A stretch of 64,000 nt of DNA from NCBI GenBank assembly GCA_946480445.1, contig CAMLJN010000014.1, forward strand, positions 1-64,000. Direction: 5' to 3'. Below are positions 26,346-34,527 of this stretch, one piece after another (position 1 is the first letter of the stretch; every line of letters begins with the position of its first letter). The notes beneath the pieces were generated by a model. The model was not told where the DNA came from. It saw only the letters and a program-made list of their open reading frames with translations, and made no database searches. Source of the DNA: an uncultured Buttiauxella sp. Its GTDB lineage: Bacteria > Pseudomonadota > Gammaproteobacteria > Enterobacterales > Enterobacteriaceae. A program made the position numbers and the translations under genes.

Positions 26346-27719
26346 TTATTTCAACAGACGCACCTTGACGGCCTTGCCTTTTATTTTACCCTGCTGGAGC
26401 TGTTTCCACGCATGGCGAGCAACGGACTGACGAATAGCGACATAGACGTGTATCGGGTGCACGTCTATCTTGCCAATATCTGCACCATCAAGCCCCATAT
26501 CTCCTGTCAACGCGCCAAGAATATCGCCTGGGCGCATTTTGGCTTTCTTACCGCCGTCAATGCACAGCGTGGCCATCCCGGCCTCGAGTGGCTTAATGCC
26601 GATCCCCGTTGGCGCCTGCTGCCAGTTTAGAGAAAGATTTAGCATCTCGGCTAACACGCTGGCTCGCTGCGCCTCTTCCGGCGCACAGAAACTGATCGCA
26701 AGACCGCTCTCACCAGCACGCGCCGTACGGCCGATGCGGTGAACGTGCACTTCCGGATCCCAGGACAACTCGTAGTTGATCACCATCTCCAGCGCTTTGA
26801 TATCCAGCCCACGGGCCGCAACGTCTGTGGCCACCAGCAGGCGGCTGCTGCCGTTGGCAAAACGCACCAGGGTCTGATCGCGGTCGCGCTGCTCCATGTC
26901 GCCATGCAGCGCCAGCACGCTTTGATTGCTTTCGCCCAGCGCATCACACACGGCCTGACAATCTTTTTTGGTATTACAGAACACCACGCAGGATGCAGGC
27001 TGATGTTTGCTGAGCAACTTTTGCAGCAGGCCAATTTTGCCGCCGCGTGAAACTTCATAGAACTGCTGCTCCACGGACGGCAATTCATCCACGGAGTCAA
27101 TTTCGATGGTCAGGGGATCGCGCTGTACGCGTTTGCTGATCGAGGCAATGGCCGTCGGCCAGGTCGCGGAAAACAGCAACGTCTGTCGTTTTGCCGGGGC
27201 ATGACTTATCACTTCATCAATGGCTTCTGCGAACCCCATGTCCAGCATACGGTCAGCTTCATCCAGCACCAGCGTTTGCAGCGCGTCCAGTTTTACCGTC
27301 TCTTTTTTAAGGTGATCCAGCAGGCGCCCCGGAGTGGCAACAATAATATGTGGCGCGTGAATCAAAGAATCACGCTGTATGCCGAAGGGCTGCCCGCCGC
27401 ATAACGTCAGCACTTTTATATTGGGCATATAACGCGCAAGGCGACGCAATTCCTTTGCCACCTGGTCCGCCAGCTCGCGTGTTGGGCATAGCACCAGAGA
27501 CTGGGTGATAAACTGGCTGGCATCAATATGTTGCAGCAGGCCAAGGCCGAAAGCCGCGGTTTTACCGCTGCCCGTTTTCGCCTGCGCGCGGACATCTTTC
27601 CCTGCAAGAATAGCGGGCAGCGCCGCCGCCTGAACGGGCGTCATGGCGTGATAGCCCAGTTCGTTAAGGTTGGCGAGAAGTTCTGCAGGCAGGACGTTTA
27701 AAGTTGAAAAAGATGTCAC
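26346..27719 (-). CDS. dbpA: ATP-dependent RNA helicase DbpA
   Basis: A 457-residue DEAD-box helicase, the E. coli DbpA length. Motifs: AKTGSGKT (I), DEAD in VLDEADRMLDMGF (II), SAT in LFSATWP (III), HRIGRTARAG (VI), and a C-terminal DbpA-type RNA-binding domain (residues ~385-457) that recognises hairpin 92 of 23S rRNA. It assists late steps of 50S assembly. Start MTSFSTLNVLPAELL has GAGAGTG nearby. The region upstream to 27840 holds no gene. Confidence 0.96.
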   Translation of the reverse strand: MTSFSTLNVLPAELLANLNELGYHAMTPVQAAALPAILAGKDVRAQAKTGSGKTAAFGLGLLQHIDASQFITQSLVLCPTRELADQVAKELRRLARYMPNIKVLTLCGGQPFGIQRDSLIHAPHIIVATPGRLLDHLKKETVKLDALQTLVLDEADRMLDMGFAEAIDEVISHAPAKRQTLLFSATWPTAIASISKRVQRDPLTIEIDSVDELPSVEQQFYEVSRGGKIGLLQKLLSKHQPASCVVFCNTKKDCQAVCDALGESNQSVLALHGDMEQRDRDQTLVRFANGSSRLLVATDVAARGLDIKALEMVINYELSWDPEVHVHRIGRTARAGESGLAISFCAPEEAQRASVLAEMLNLSLNWQQAPTGIGIKPLEAGMATLCIDGGKKAKMRPGDILGALTGDMGLDGADIGKIDVHPIHVYVAIRQSVARHAWKQLQQGKIKGKAVKVRLLK

Positions 27720-27837
27720 GGTTTCACTCTCAATAAGGGGCTGACGTACAGCGGCTGGCGCGTAGTCTAGCAGAATCAGCTCGTAGGGTCATTTCCGTGC
27801 GCGGGCGCATCCTGACGAACACAGGCATCGCGTCTTT

Positions 27838-27868
27838 AAAAACAAAAAGACCCACATTAGGGTCTTTT
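27838..27868 (-). terminator. Terminator of fumD
   Basis: AAAAGACCC (minus strand, 27868-27860) pairs with GGGTCTTTTT (27853-27844), followed by GTTTTT. Confidence 0.85.
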
Positions 27869-27910
27869 ATCCATTATCCATACGGCTAAGCTTAGCGGCG
27901 TAGAGGTGAA

Positions 27911-28129
27911 CTAGTTTTCAACGCCTGATAGCGCGCTAACAACCGTTGCCATGGCCTTTGTCGTTAACTCAGAGCGTTTGATCTTTTGATTTGCCAGCGA
28001 CGTTCTCAACACCCCGGCAATAACAATATGCCTGGGTTCCTGACCCAAATCGCGCATTTCCAGAACGACTTTGCCCACCACGCGGCACATTTCCTGGTAT
28101 AGCTCTTCGTCTTTGGCCTGCTTTCCCAT
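27911..28129 (-). CDS. fumD: FumD-like small protein (YdhZ)
   Basis: A 72-residue protein containing ELYQEMCRVVGKVVLEMRDLGQEPRHIVIAGVLRT, nearly identical to E. coli FumD (YdhZ, 69 residues) as I remember it, with a diverged C terminus. FumD has been reported as a fumarase D in E. coli, though its small size makes this activity unusual. In E. coli it lies elsewhere on the chromosome; here it follows a YmgB-like gene by 72 bp on the same strand and ends at a strong terminator. GGGAGCG precedes the ATG. Confidence 0.75.
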   Translation of the reverse strand: MGKQAKDEELYQEMCRVVGKVVLEMRDLGQEPRHIVIAGVLRTSLANQKIKRSELTTKAMATVVSALSGVEN

Positions 28130-28201
28130 GCTCGCTCCCTTTTAAAATTCGCCCGACACAATAGCATCATGCCCGCGTGGAACTCAGCCCCGGTTTGGCC
28201 A

Positions 28202-28399
28202 TTATTGTCCTCGCATCACAATTTCAACGGCCTCGTGGCTGATTACGCTGCCTACGCCGTCACCTATTGTCTTTCCCTGCCGGTGTAGTTCATCAACAAT
28301 ATTATCCCGATTTATTACCACGCCTTCTGCAATCAGATTCACCACTGCGGCACCAATCGCACAGCCGATTAGCTGCGCACGTTCCTCGTCCCGGCTCAT
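28202..28399 (-). CDS. YmgB/AriR-like small protein
   Basis: A 65-residue protein: MSRDEERAQLIGCAIGAAVVNLIAEG..., then VINRDNIVDELHRQ and HEAVEIVMRG. The pattern of two helices (LGxAVxNLxxxGxxVNxxNIxxxL...xxxIVL) resembles YmgB/AriR and related connector proteins that form helical dimers and act in biofilm and acid-stress regulation. Similarity is by pattern only. Start may be ATG 28399 or GTG 28402; AAGAGAG lies upstream. Probably an operon with fumD. Confidence 0.5.
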   Translation of the reverse strand: MSRDEERAQLIGCAIGAAVVNLIAEGVVINRDNIVDELHRQGKTIGDGVGSVISHEAVEIVMRGQ

Positions 28400-28714
28400 C
28401 ACACGACTCTCTTGTTATTACCCATAAAAAAAGTAGCACAACTTTTTAAGTCCGCCAGCACATGGCAGGGCTGCGCGATTTTCTGAATGGTGAATTCAAA
28501 CGCGGAGGGAGAAATGGAAAAATCCGGGAGCCTGTCGACATCGTCAGGCCCCGTAAACATACTGAATAGTCCAGAAGTCACCCTACTTTATCCGTAGCAG
28601 GTTTATTAGTTATAGATAAATGACTTATGATTTGCACGGATATATTTTCTGTTGATTTTAAGCAACTTATCCTAAATCATTACTTTACAGTTTTGGTTAA
28701 GTGCGAATTTATGA

Positions 28715-28870
28715 GCGCTTAAGGATAAATCGCGTGCAGAAGGGGCAATCACTAAGCTCAATAAACAAAGAGATCGCCCGTTCAGGCTCTTGTGTAGAGA
28801 ATGTGGCATTCCATTTATCCGTCATGCGCAGCGTAGTTGCCTGACAGACTTATCGCAGGCACAGCGCTAA
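28715..28870 (+). pseudogene. Possible remnant of a TraR/DksA-type zinc-finger gene
   Basis: After a TGA at 28712, an open stretch of 51 codons without a good start reads ...KLNKQRDRPFRLLCRECG then IPFIRHAQRSCLTDL... to TAA at 28868. CxxCG-x-P-x(5)AxR matches the first half of phage/plasmid TraR-like C4 zinc fingers (compare CEECGEQIPEARRK of ybiI in this window), but the second CxxC is lost. It lies in AT-rich DNA before other remnants. Weak call. Confidence 0.3.
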
Positions 28871-28880
28871 TGCGGCGATG

Positions 28881-29408
28881 TTAATAAACTTCATTTATGA
28901 TAAATTCTCTCAACTGGCGCAGACTCTGTAAGTTAAGCTTAAAGCCAGCAGTTCGAATAATGCTATAGAAGGTTTTCTTTGGTAGCCCTGTCAGCGACGA
29001 AGCCCGCTCAATTTCGCCATATTTCTTCAGCGCATCAAGACACATTTGCTGTCTTAGACTCATCATGGAGAGTTTCTGATGGCTTGTAATAAGTTTTTTG
29101 ACCTCAGAGTAGCGCGGCAGAATGCCCTGGAGAAAAGCACTCTTTAATCTGTACATAGGCTGGCGGAGCGAAACGGGATTAAAAGGTGACAATATCAGAA
29201 AATTAGTACAACTGCGGCCAATAAAACATATCCTGTCATCATTTGAAACACCCGCCTCGTTTAAGGCAAGCACCATCTTGCTCAGTCTTTCAAACGAGTT
29301 AACGTCTACAAATATCGTTTTTTGCTTCACAGGCCAGCGTTGCAGCTGCCACGTCAACGCCAGCTTCAAATAAGAATTATTACTTATAATTAAACAGGAA
29401 AAATTCAT
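28881..29408 (-). CDS. LuxR-type transcriptional regulator, orphan
   Basis: A 175-residue protein. The C-terminal ~65 residues fit a diverged LuxR/FixJ helix-turn-helix: SLRQQMCLDALKKYGEIERA, then LTGLPKKTFYSIIRTAGFKL, like LTxREQxVLxLLxxG...KTVxxHRxxxxxKL. The N-terminal half (CLIISNNSYLKLALTWQLQ...) looks like a degenerate receiver-like fold without an obvious phosphoacceptor, as in fimbrial or GadE/BglJ-like regulators. AT-rich, in an island between the ymgB-like gene and ttcA. No target is evident; a fimbrial or island regulator is a guess. Confidence 0.6.
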   Translation of the reverse strand: MNFSCLIISNNSYLKLALTWQLQRWPVKQKTIFVDVNSFERLSKMVLALNEAGVSNDDRICFIGRSCTNFLILSPFNPVSLRQPMYRLKSAFLQGILPRYSEVKKLITSHQKLSMMSLRQQMCLDALKKYGEIERASSLTGLPKKTFYSIIRTAGFKLNLQSLRQLREFIINEVY

Positions 29409-29501
29409 GCTAAAGTTATTTATTCAAGTAGTACTACCGACATCCCTTTCGGGCCTGCCCCCCTTATAACACAGAGTGAGCACTGATAAGCCAGAAATGC
29501 C

Positions 29502-29615
29502 TTAAGCTGATTTTGAAAGATATGAGACCAGCAGGCAGAGAAACCCAAAAAGCAGAACAATCATTCCCTGACCAAATGCATACATAGCTGCTAATAAAAA
29601 ACCCGTCTCTAACAC
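29502..29615 (-). CDS. Putative 37-aa single-helix membrane protein
   Basis: GTG 29615 opens a 37-codon frame: MLETGFLLAAMYAFGQGMIV, then LLFGFLCLLVSYLSKSA. It is almost entirely a transmembrane helix with a short basic tail. GGGGAAATAAA lies before the GTG, and the start overlaps the stop of the upstream frame (29609-29611), suggesting translational coupling. Small hydrophobic proteins of this kind include KdpF-like subunits, MgtS-like regulators and type I toxins; none matches recognisably. Support is coding plausibility only. Confidence 0.4.
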   Translation of the reverse strand: MLETGFLLAAMYAFGQGMIVLLFGFLCLLVSYLSKSA

Positions 29616-29884
29616 TTTATTTCCCCGAACAAAAATGCCTGCTGAAATATTAAATCTGGATTATTAAACCAATATTCAATGAGTGCAGAACACGGCGCAC
29701 TACGATTATTATCCCAGACCAAAGCTATCGCTGCGACAGAATGTATCGCAATACATATAAATACGATATTTCTCCGCCTACTGTTTAGCGACCTGTGCAC
29801 ATAGGTAGATTGGTTTGCCCCGTTAATTTTCTGAGCAGGCGAACGAGCACAAGATCCTTTTGGCACCAGTTTGCGTCCACCCAA
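29609..29884 (-). CDS. Hypothetical protein with one membrane helix
   Basis: An open frame of up to 91 codons ending FNNPDLIFQQAFLFGEIKC. It has one hydrophobic segment (RRRNIVFICIAIHSVAAIALVW) after a basic stretch. TTG 29884 is a poor start; GTG 29800 (63 residues) is an alternative; neither has a clear ribosome site. It overlaps the following 37-aa frame by 7 nt. It may be a small phage or island membrane protein or a chance frame. Confidence 0.35.
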   Translation of the reverse strand: MGGRKLVPKGSCARSPAQKINGANQSTYVHRSLNSRRRNIVFICIAIHSVAAIALVWDNNRSAPCSALIEYWFNNPDLIFQQAFLFGEIKC

Positions 29885-30173
29885 TCACATCACAGATAAA
29901 GGGAGGGTTCAGGTTGTGCCCAGGTTGTCAGGCTCTGGATGTTGATACCTCTCTGAGCACAGTAAACAGCAAACTGTCGTTGAGGACCTATATGAGCTGA
30001 TGGATAAATACGCTGAAAATTTAATATTGATTGCAGAAATATAAACTGGCGATGTTATTTACCGCAAGCCGTCATTCCTTTCCCCCCAATGACCTCCTTC
30101 CCGCTCGTTTAAAATCAAGTGCGCAAGGGCGAAAAAAACTTACCGCAGTGTGAGCAACATTGGCCGCGGGTAG

Positions 30174-30392
30174 AACGCCGCCGTAAAACGTGCTGGCATT
30201 CGCCGCCGGAATCCGTACCATACCCGCCATACATTTGCCTGCTGGCTGCTGTCAGCCGGTGTGAACCCGTCGTTTATTGCAAGCCAGATGGGGCATGAAA
30301 ACGCGCAAATGGTGTATGAAGTCTATGGGGCATGGAATGAAGAATCGAACGGCGATCGGGTACTGATGCTAAACAGTAAACTTGCCCGGTAA
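30174..30392 (+). pseudogene. C-terminal fragment of a tyrosine-recombinase integrase
   Basis: 72 codons read KRAGIRRRNPYHTRHTFACW, then LLSAGVNPSFIASQMGHENA, then QMVYEVYGAWNEE... to TAA at 30390. This is the C terminus of a phage-type integrase: the Arg box (TRHTF), the His of MGH and the catalytic Tyr (MVYEVY). A TAG at 30171 and shifted frames upstream show that the N-terminal three quarters are gone or scrambled. It ends 50 bp before the ttcA start. In E. coli the Rac prophage integrates at ttcA with intR beside it, so this marks the same attachment hot spot. Confidence 0.85.
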
Positions 30393-30442
30393 AAAAACGT
30401 TGCCCCTTATAATGCCCCTTTCAGTTTCAGAGACAGTATAAA

Positions 30443-31378
30443 ATGCAAGATAATCAATCGGTTACAAAAAAAGAACAGTACAATCTGAATAAACTGCAAA
30501 AGCGTCTGCGCCGCAACGTCGGTGAAGCCATTGCTGATTACAATATGATCGAAGATGGCGACCGGATTATGGTTTGCCTCTCCGGCGGCAAAGACAGCTA
30601 TACCATGCTGGAGATCCTGCGCAACCTTCAGCAAAGCGCGCCTATCAGTTTTAGCCTGGTCGCCGTTAACCTCGATCAAAAACAGCCAGGCTTCCCGGAA
30701 CACATTCTGCCTGCCTACCTGGAAAGCATTGGCGTTGAGTACAAGATTGTTGAAGAGAACACCTACAGCATCGTAAAAGACAAGATCCCGGAAGGAAAAA
30801 CGACCTGCTCTCTTTGCTCGCGTCTGCGTCGCGGTATTCTGTATCGTACGGCAACAGAGCTGGGGGCGACAAAAATCGCTCTGGGCCATCACCGCGATGA
30901 CATCCTGCAAACGCTGTTCCTCAATATGTTCTACGGCGGGAAGATGAAAGGGATGCCGCCAAAACTGATGAGCGATGATGGCAAGCACATTGTGATCCGT
31001 CCGCTGGCCTACTGCCGCGAAAAAGACATTGAGCGTTTCGCCACGGCTCGCGAATATCCCATCATTCCGTGCAATCTTTGCGGTTCACAGCCTAATTTGC
31101 AGCGTCAGGTTATCGGCGAAATGCTGCGCGACTGGGATAAACGCTACCCAGGTCGCATCGAAACCATGTTCAGCGCGATGCAAAACGTGGTGCCTTCACA
31201 TCTGTGTGATACCGGGCTGTTTGACTTTAAAGGTCTTCAGCATGGTGCCGAAGTCGTGGACGGTGGCGACCTGGCCTTTGACCGCGAAGAATTACCTGTG
31301 CAGCCTGCAGGCTGGCAGCCAGACGAAGAGGACGGTGAAATGCCGCTGCAGCGTCTGGACGTGCTGGAAATTAAATAA
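30443..31378 (+). CDS. ttcA: tRNA 2-thiocytidine-32 synthetase TtcA
   Basis: A 311-residue PP-loop ATPase: [12 protein letters not shown] near residue 48, the Cys motif [10 protein letters not shown] (CxxC, residues ~122-125) and CNLCGSQ (Cys ~213), which hold a 4Fe-4S cluster. It makes s2C32 in tRNAs, with ATP and sulfur. Same length as E. coli TtcA. The start codon lies just after an integrase remnant; the coding sequence is full, so any former integration event left or restored an intact gene. Confidence 0.96.
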   Translation: MQDNQSVTKKEQYNLNKLQKRLRRNVGEAIADYNMIEDGDRIMVCLSGGKDSYTMLEILRNLQQSAPISFSLVAVNLDQKQPGFPEHILPAYLESIGVEYKIVEENTYSIVKDKIPEGKTTCSLCSRLRRGILYRTATELGATKIALGHHRDDILQTLFLNMFYGGKMKGMPPKLMSDDGKHIVIRPLAYCREKDIERFATAREYPIIPCNLCGSQPNLQRQVIGEMLRDWDKRYPGRIETMFSAMQNVVPSHLCDTGLFDFKGLQHGAEVVDGGDLAFDREELPVQPAGWQPDEEDGEMPLQRLDVLEIK

Positions 31379-31384
31379 ACCTGC

Positions 31385-31413
31385 CTTCCCTCTCTGCGGA
31401 GAGGGAATTTCCC
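31385..31413 (+). terminator. Hairpin after ttcA
   Basis: CCCTCTC (31388-31394) pairs with GAGAGGG (31399-31405), followed by AATTTCCC. Weak T tract. Confidence 0.5.
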
Positions 31414-31550
31414 TAACGGTGCGGCGGCGGATCTATGATGGGTTTTGGATCCGGATCCTGCGGTGGATCGGGTATAGGCTGCGGCTTAGGTATGTGCTCG
31501 GGTACCGGAACGGGGTCGCCTGGAAAGGAATCTCGAATAGATTTGCTCAT
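31413..31550 (-). CDS. Small proline-rich protein, 45 aa
   Basis: ATG 31550 (or 31553) opens a frame read as MSKSIRDSFPGDPVPVPEHI, then PKPQPIPDPPQDPDPKPIID, PPPHR. It is about one third proline with a P-x-P-D pattern. A perfect AGGAGGAG lies immediately upstream, which is strong evidence that it is translated. It sits between ttcA and fnrS on the minus strand. Small proline-rich proteins of this type occur in enterobacteria without known function. It would be unstructured. Confidence 0.65.
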   Translation of the reverse strand: MSKSIRDSFPGDPVPVPEHIPKPQPIPDPPQDPDPKPIIDPPPHR

Positions 31551-31599
31551 CATCTCCTCCTGTTTTCTCTCTTTTAAGCATAGCTAACAAATCGCAGGC

Positions 31600-31723
31600 A
31601 AAAAAAAGCCGACTTTTAAAAGTCGGCATGGTACGAATCAATTGTGCTATGCAGTAATTCTAAATAAAGGAAGTAAGACAATATGGAGCGCAACGCCCAT
31701 CGCTTGACGTTGCATTCACCTGC
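31600..31723 (-). ncRNA. fnrS: FnrS small RNA
   Basis: On the minus strand the sequence from 31723 begins GCAGGTGAATGCAACGTCAA and continues with GCGATGGGCGTTGCGCTCCA, then TATTGTCTTACTTCC, ending with the terminator GCCGACTTTTAAAAGTCGGC and eight T. This matches the E. coli FnrS body nearly base for base in the parts I know, with small changes near the terminator loop. FnrS is an Hfq-binding sRNA of about 120 nt made under anaerobiosis that represses aerobic-metabolism mRNAs such as sodB, maeA and gpmA. It lies between ttcA and zntB, its usual neighbours. Confidence 0.95.
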
Positions 31724-31730
31724 GAGAGAG

Positions 31731-31772
31731 ATAATGCCCTGCTCACGGCATCAGATTTTTGACCTGGCTCAA
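31731..31772 (-). promoter_or_regulatory. FNR-activated promoter of fnrS
   Basis: TTGAGCCAGGTCAA on the minus strand (31772-31759) is a perfect TTGA-N6-TCAA FNR site. Its centre is about 42 bp upstream of the FnrS start at 31723, the class II position, and CATTAT (31736-31731) is the -10. Confidence 0.88.
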
Positions 31773-31818
31773 CATTTCGGACATTTACCCGTATCATCTT
31801 TGTTGAAAATATGAATTT

Positions 31819-32802
31819 TTACAACCATTTACTGCGATGTAACCACCAGGCAACACCGCCGATAAGCATTACTAACAAAATACAGAACAGGCTAAAGCCA
31901 AAATGCCAGCCGCCGCCGGGAATGCCGCCCAGATTGACGCCAAACAAACCCGTCAGGAAAGTGCTGGGCAAGAATACCATCGCCATCAGCGACATGGTGT
32001 AGGTACGCCGCCCCATGGCTTCCTGCATTACCTGGGCAATTTCGTCCGTCATAATGGCCGTGCGCGCAATACAAGAATCTATTTCATCCAGCCCGCGCCC
32101 CAGCCTGTCAGAAATATCCTGCATGCGACGACGGTGATCTTCACTCATCCACGACAGACGCTCACTGGCAAGACGCGCATATACGTCTCGCTGCGGCGCC
32201 ATATAGCGGCGCATAACGATCAGCTGCTTGCGAAGCAAGGCCAGGAAGCCACGCGGCGGGATTTGCTGATCGAGCAGATTATCCTCGAGGTCGATAATTT
32301 TGTCGTGCAGCTGTTCGATAAATTCACTGGCGTGATCGGTTAGCGCATCGCAAACATCCACCAGCCAGCTGCCACTGTCCTTAGGTCCGGTGCCCTCGTT
32401 CAGGTCATTCACCACGTCATCCAGAGCGAGAACCTGCCGCCGGCGCGTCGAGACGATAAGTCGTTCATCCATATACAAACGCATGGCAACCAGCTGATCC
32501 GGGCGCTCGTCTGTGCTGCCGTTAATGCAGCGTAACGTGATAAGCGTTCCTTCTCCCACGCGGGAGACGCGGGGACGCAGGCTCTCGCCAGCCAGAGCAT
32601 CCCGCACATAGTTTGGCAGCAGCGGCGTGGTGGCCAGCCAGTCTGCGCTGTCGCGGTTGGTATAATTGAGGTGTAGCCAGCATGGGTGCTCACTATCAAT
32701 AAGGGTATCATCCTCAATCGGTTTGACACCGCCTTCCCCGTCTAACTGCCATGCGAACACGGCATCGGGTACATTGAGCTCTGAGCCTTTCAATACATCC
32801 AC
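31819..32802 (-). CDS. zntB: Zinc transporter ZntB
   Basis: A 327-residue CorA-superfamily protein (E. coli ZntB 327). A large soluble N-terminal domain is followed by two C-terminal helices; the first ends in the family signature seen as LFGVNLGG (GxN). ZntB moves zinc across the inner membrane as a pentamer; import driven by protons has been proposed. Start [18 protein letters not shown] has GGGAAATG-like purines upstream. Lies upstream of fnrS in the same orientation. Confidence 0.94.
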   Translation of the reverse strand: MDVLKGSELNVPDAVFAWQLDGEGGVKPIEDDTLIDSEHPCWLHLNYTNRDSADWLATTPLLPNYVRDALAGESLRPRVSRVGEGTLITLRCINGSTDERPDQLVAMRLYMDERLIVSTRRRQVLALDDVVNDLNEGTGPKDSGSWLVDVCDALTDHASEFIEQLHDKIIDLEDNLLDQQIPPRGFLALLRKQLIVMRRYMAPQRDVYARLASERLSWMSEDHRRRMQDISDRLGRGLDEIDSCIARTAIMTDEIAQVMQEAMGRRTYTMSLMAMVFLPSTFLTGLFGVNLGGIPGGGWHFGFSLFCILLVMLIGGVAWWLHRSKWL

Positions 32803-32999
32803 TCCATTTCCCTCAACAAAACCTGAATTCTGGTGTCAGTCTAGCTATCTTCATCTGTTAATCAACCAGCATACTCCGTAAGCGCGCTGAATTAACTAAA
32901 GAAAAATCATTCACTCGCCGTTAACAATAGACAAGATCACTTTACAAGCTACAGTTAACCGCAAAGCGCGCTATCGCTGCGGCCGGTTCAGGAGGAAGT

Positions 33000-34142
33000 T
33001 TGTCAGACAGACGTAAAGCCAACCCCGATTTTGACTTACGCCTCAGTGCAATAAGCAGACATGCCATCAACGTCAGCGGAAACTGGTTTCTCTGGATCAA
33101 TATTTTGTTTTCCAGTTTTATTCTCGGACGCGACTATTTCTCACCCGCAATCCTTGCCAGCGGAGGTTACCATCCCGCGTATCTGCTGGAAATTTCGATG
33201 GGGCTGGCGCTGGCGCTTTCAGCCGGGGTGATATTTATCCTGCGTATGGCTCCCGATCAGCAGGCTCCGTGGCTTAGCCAGCTAACTCGCGGGACGATGC
33301 TTTGCCTGAGCGGGCTGTGGGCACTGTGCTTTTACGTTTTCATTGCCAGCGGCGATGTAAAAATTGTTTTCTCGTTTTCTGCCCTGCTGATTTTTACCGC
33401 CTTGATTTCGCTCTACTTTGACGCTCGGGTCCTGCTGAGCTTTACCCTCCCGATCTGGATCGTGATTGTGGTATGTAACTTCGTTTACCCCACAACCCTC
33501 ACGGCGCTTAACGCGATTTTATACGTGCTGATGGCGGCACTTTTTGAATCAGGCAGACGTATCCTGCGCAGCTGGTTTGTGCTGGCCATCCGCCGCGAGC
33601 AGGAAAATGCCGACTTAATTAAACAGCTGCAGCTGCTCGCCAATCGCGATCCGCTGACCGGGATTGCTAACCGCCGCGCGTTCCAGCTGCTGCTCGATAA
33701 GGAAATTCAGCGTCAGCAGCAAACGGGCAGTTCGCTGTCGGTGATCATGCTCGATGTCGATCACTTTAAGAGGTTCAATGACAGCTACGGGCATCAGGCC
33801 GGTGACGAATGTCTGATAAAAGTTGCGCACAGCCTTGAGAAAGCAACACGCAATGCGCAGGACGTAGTGGCCAGATTTGGTGGGGAAGAGTTTATTATTC
33901 TGCTGCCGGACACGGATGCCGGAGGGGCGGAAGTGATTGCCCTGCGTATCAAACAAGATCTTCAGCTGCTGGCCGTGGAACATAAAAGCTCGCCGGTTTC
34001 CCCCTCGGTCACGCTAAGCCAGGGGATTGCCACCAGTGACAGCAGCGGAAGCTCTTCGGTACGTCTGATTGCCGAGGCGGATGCGGCGCTGTATCACGCT
34101 AAAGAAGCGGGCAGGAACGGCTGGCAGCATTTCCAGCGATAA
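33000..34142 (+). CDS. Membrane-bound diguanylate cyclase (GGDEF)
   Basis: A 380-residue protein. Residues ~25-185 hold five or six membrane helices; residues ~212-380 are a GGDEF domain with catalytic GGEEF at 294-298, LDVDHFKRFND and the Mg-binding Asp. It should make cyclic di-GMP. No RxxD inhibitory site is seen five residues before the GG motif (NAQDVVARFGG gives no Arg at the right place). TTG at 33000 is the start: AGGAGGAA lies just before it and no in-frame ATG occurs before residue 67. In E. coli the zntB neighbour dgcM has PAS domains instead, so this is a different cyclase. Confidence 0.88.
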   Translation: MSDRRKANPDFDLRLSAISRHAINVSGNWFLWINILFSSFILGRDYFSPAILASGGYHPAYLLEISMGLALALSAGVIFILRMAPDQQAPWLSQLTRGTMLCLSGLWALCFYVFIASGDVKIVFSFSALLIFTALISLYFDARVLLSFTLPIWIVIVVCNFVYPTTLTALNAILYVLMAALFESGRRILRSWFVLAIRREQENADLIKQLQLLANRDPLTGIANRRAFQLLLDKEIQRQQQTGSSLSVIMLDVDHFKRFNDSYGHQAGDECLIKVAHSLEKATRNAQDVVARFGGEEFIILLPDTDAGGAEVIALRIKQDLQLLAVEHKSSPVSPSVTLSQGIATSDSSGSSSVRLIAEADAALYHAKEAGRNGWQHFQR

Positions 34143-34153
34143 ACGCAGGCCAG

Positions 34154-34420
34154 CTAGCGCAGCTGGCTATCTTTAGAGCCACGGCGGTTATAACCAGAAA
34201 ATGTCGCCCTTCTGGCATCCTCCTCCTGCTGACACTTGATACAGAGCCGAACGCCAGGCATCGCTTTGCGCCTTGCCTCAGGAATCTGTTCGCCACACTC
34301 CTCGCAGTGAGTCAGGCTTTCTCCCTTTGGCAATTCGCTGCGGGCGCGTGCAATAGCGTCTCCGGTTGTGCTGTCGATTTGCTCCTGTACCGCATCATCA
34401 TTAGCCCATCCTGATGCCAT
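34154..34420 (-). CDS. ybiI: YbiI, TraR/DksA-family zinc-finger protein
   Basis: An 88-residue protein starting MASGWANDDAVQEQIDSTTG. A C4 zinc finger CEECGEQIPEARRKAMPGVR...CIKCQ is in the second half, and it ends YNRRGSKDSQLR as in E. coli YbiI (88 residues). TraR/DksA proteins bind the RNA polymerase secondary channel; YbiI itself has no well-defined role. It is not beside the same neighbours as in E. coli. Confidence 0.9.
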   Translation of the reverse strand: MASGWANDDAVQEQIDSTTGDAIARARSELPKGESLTHCEECGEQIPEARRKAMPGVRLCIKCQQEEDARRATFSGYNRRGSKDSQLR

Positions 34421-34527
34421 GTTTTACCCTCATCGTTCAGCTGAACACAGGGTTAAGCATAGCACGTCGGCTGCACGTTTTTTATTCACACCATGATCCC
34501 TGCCCCTGAGGTCAGGGATCATCACGC

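Noticed and set aside
28399..28581. A 60-codon frame just upstream of the YmgB-like gene (minus strand)
   Set aside because: No ribosome site, no recognisable features; its stop overlap with the next start is suggestive but not sufficient.
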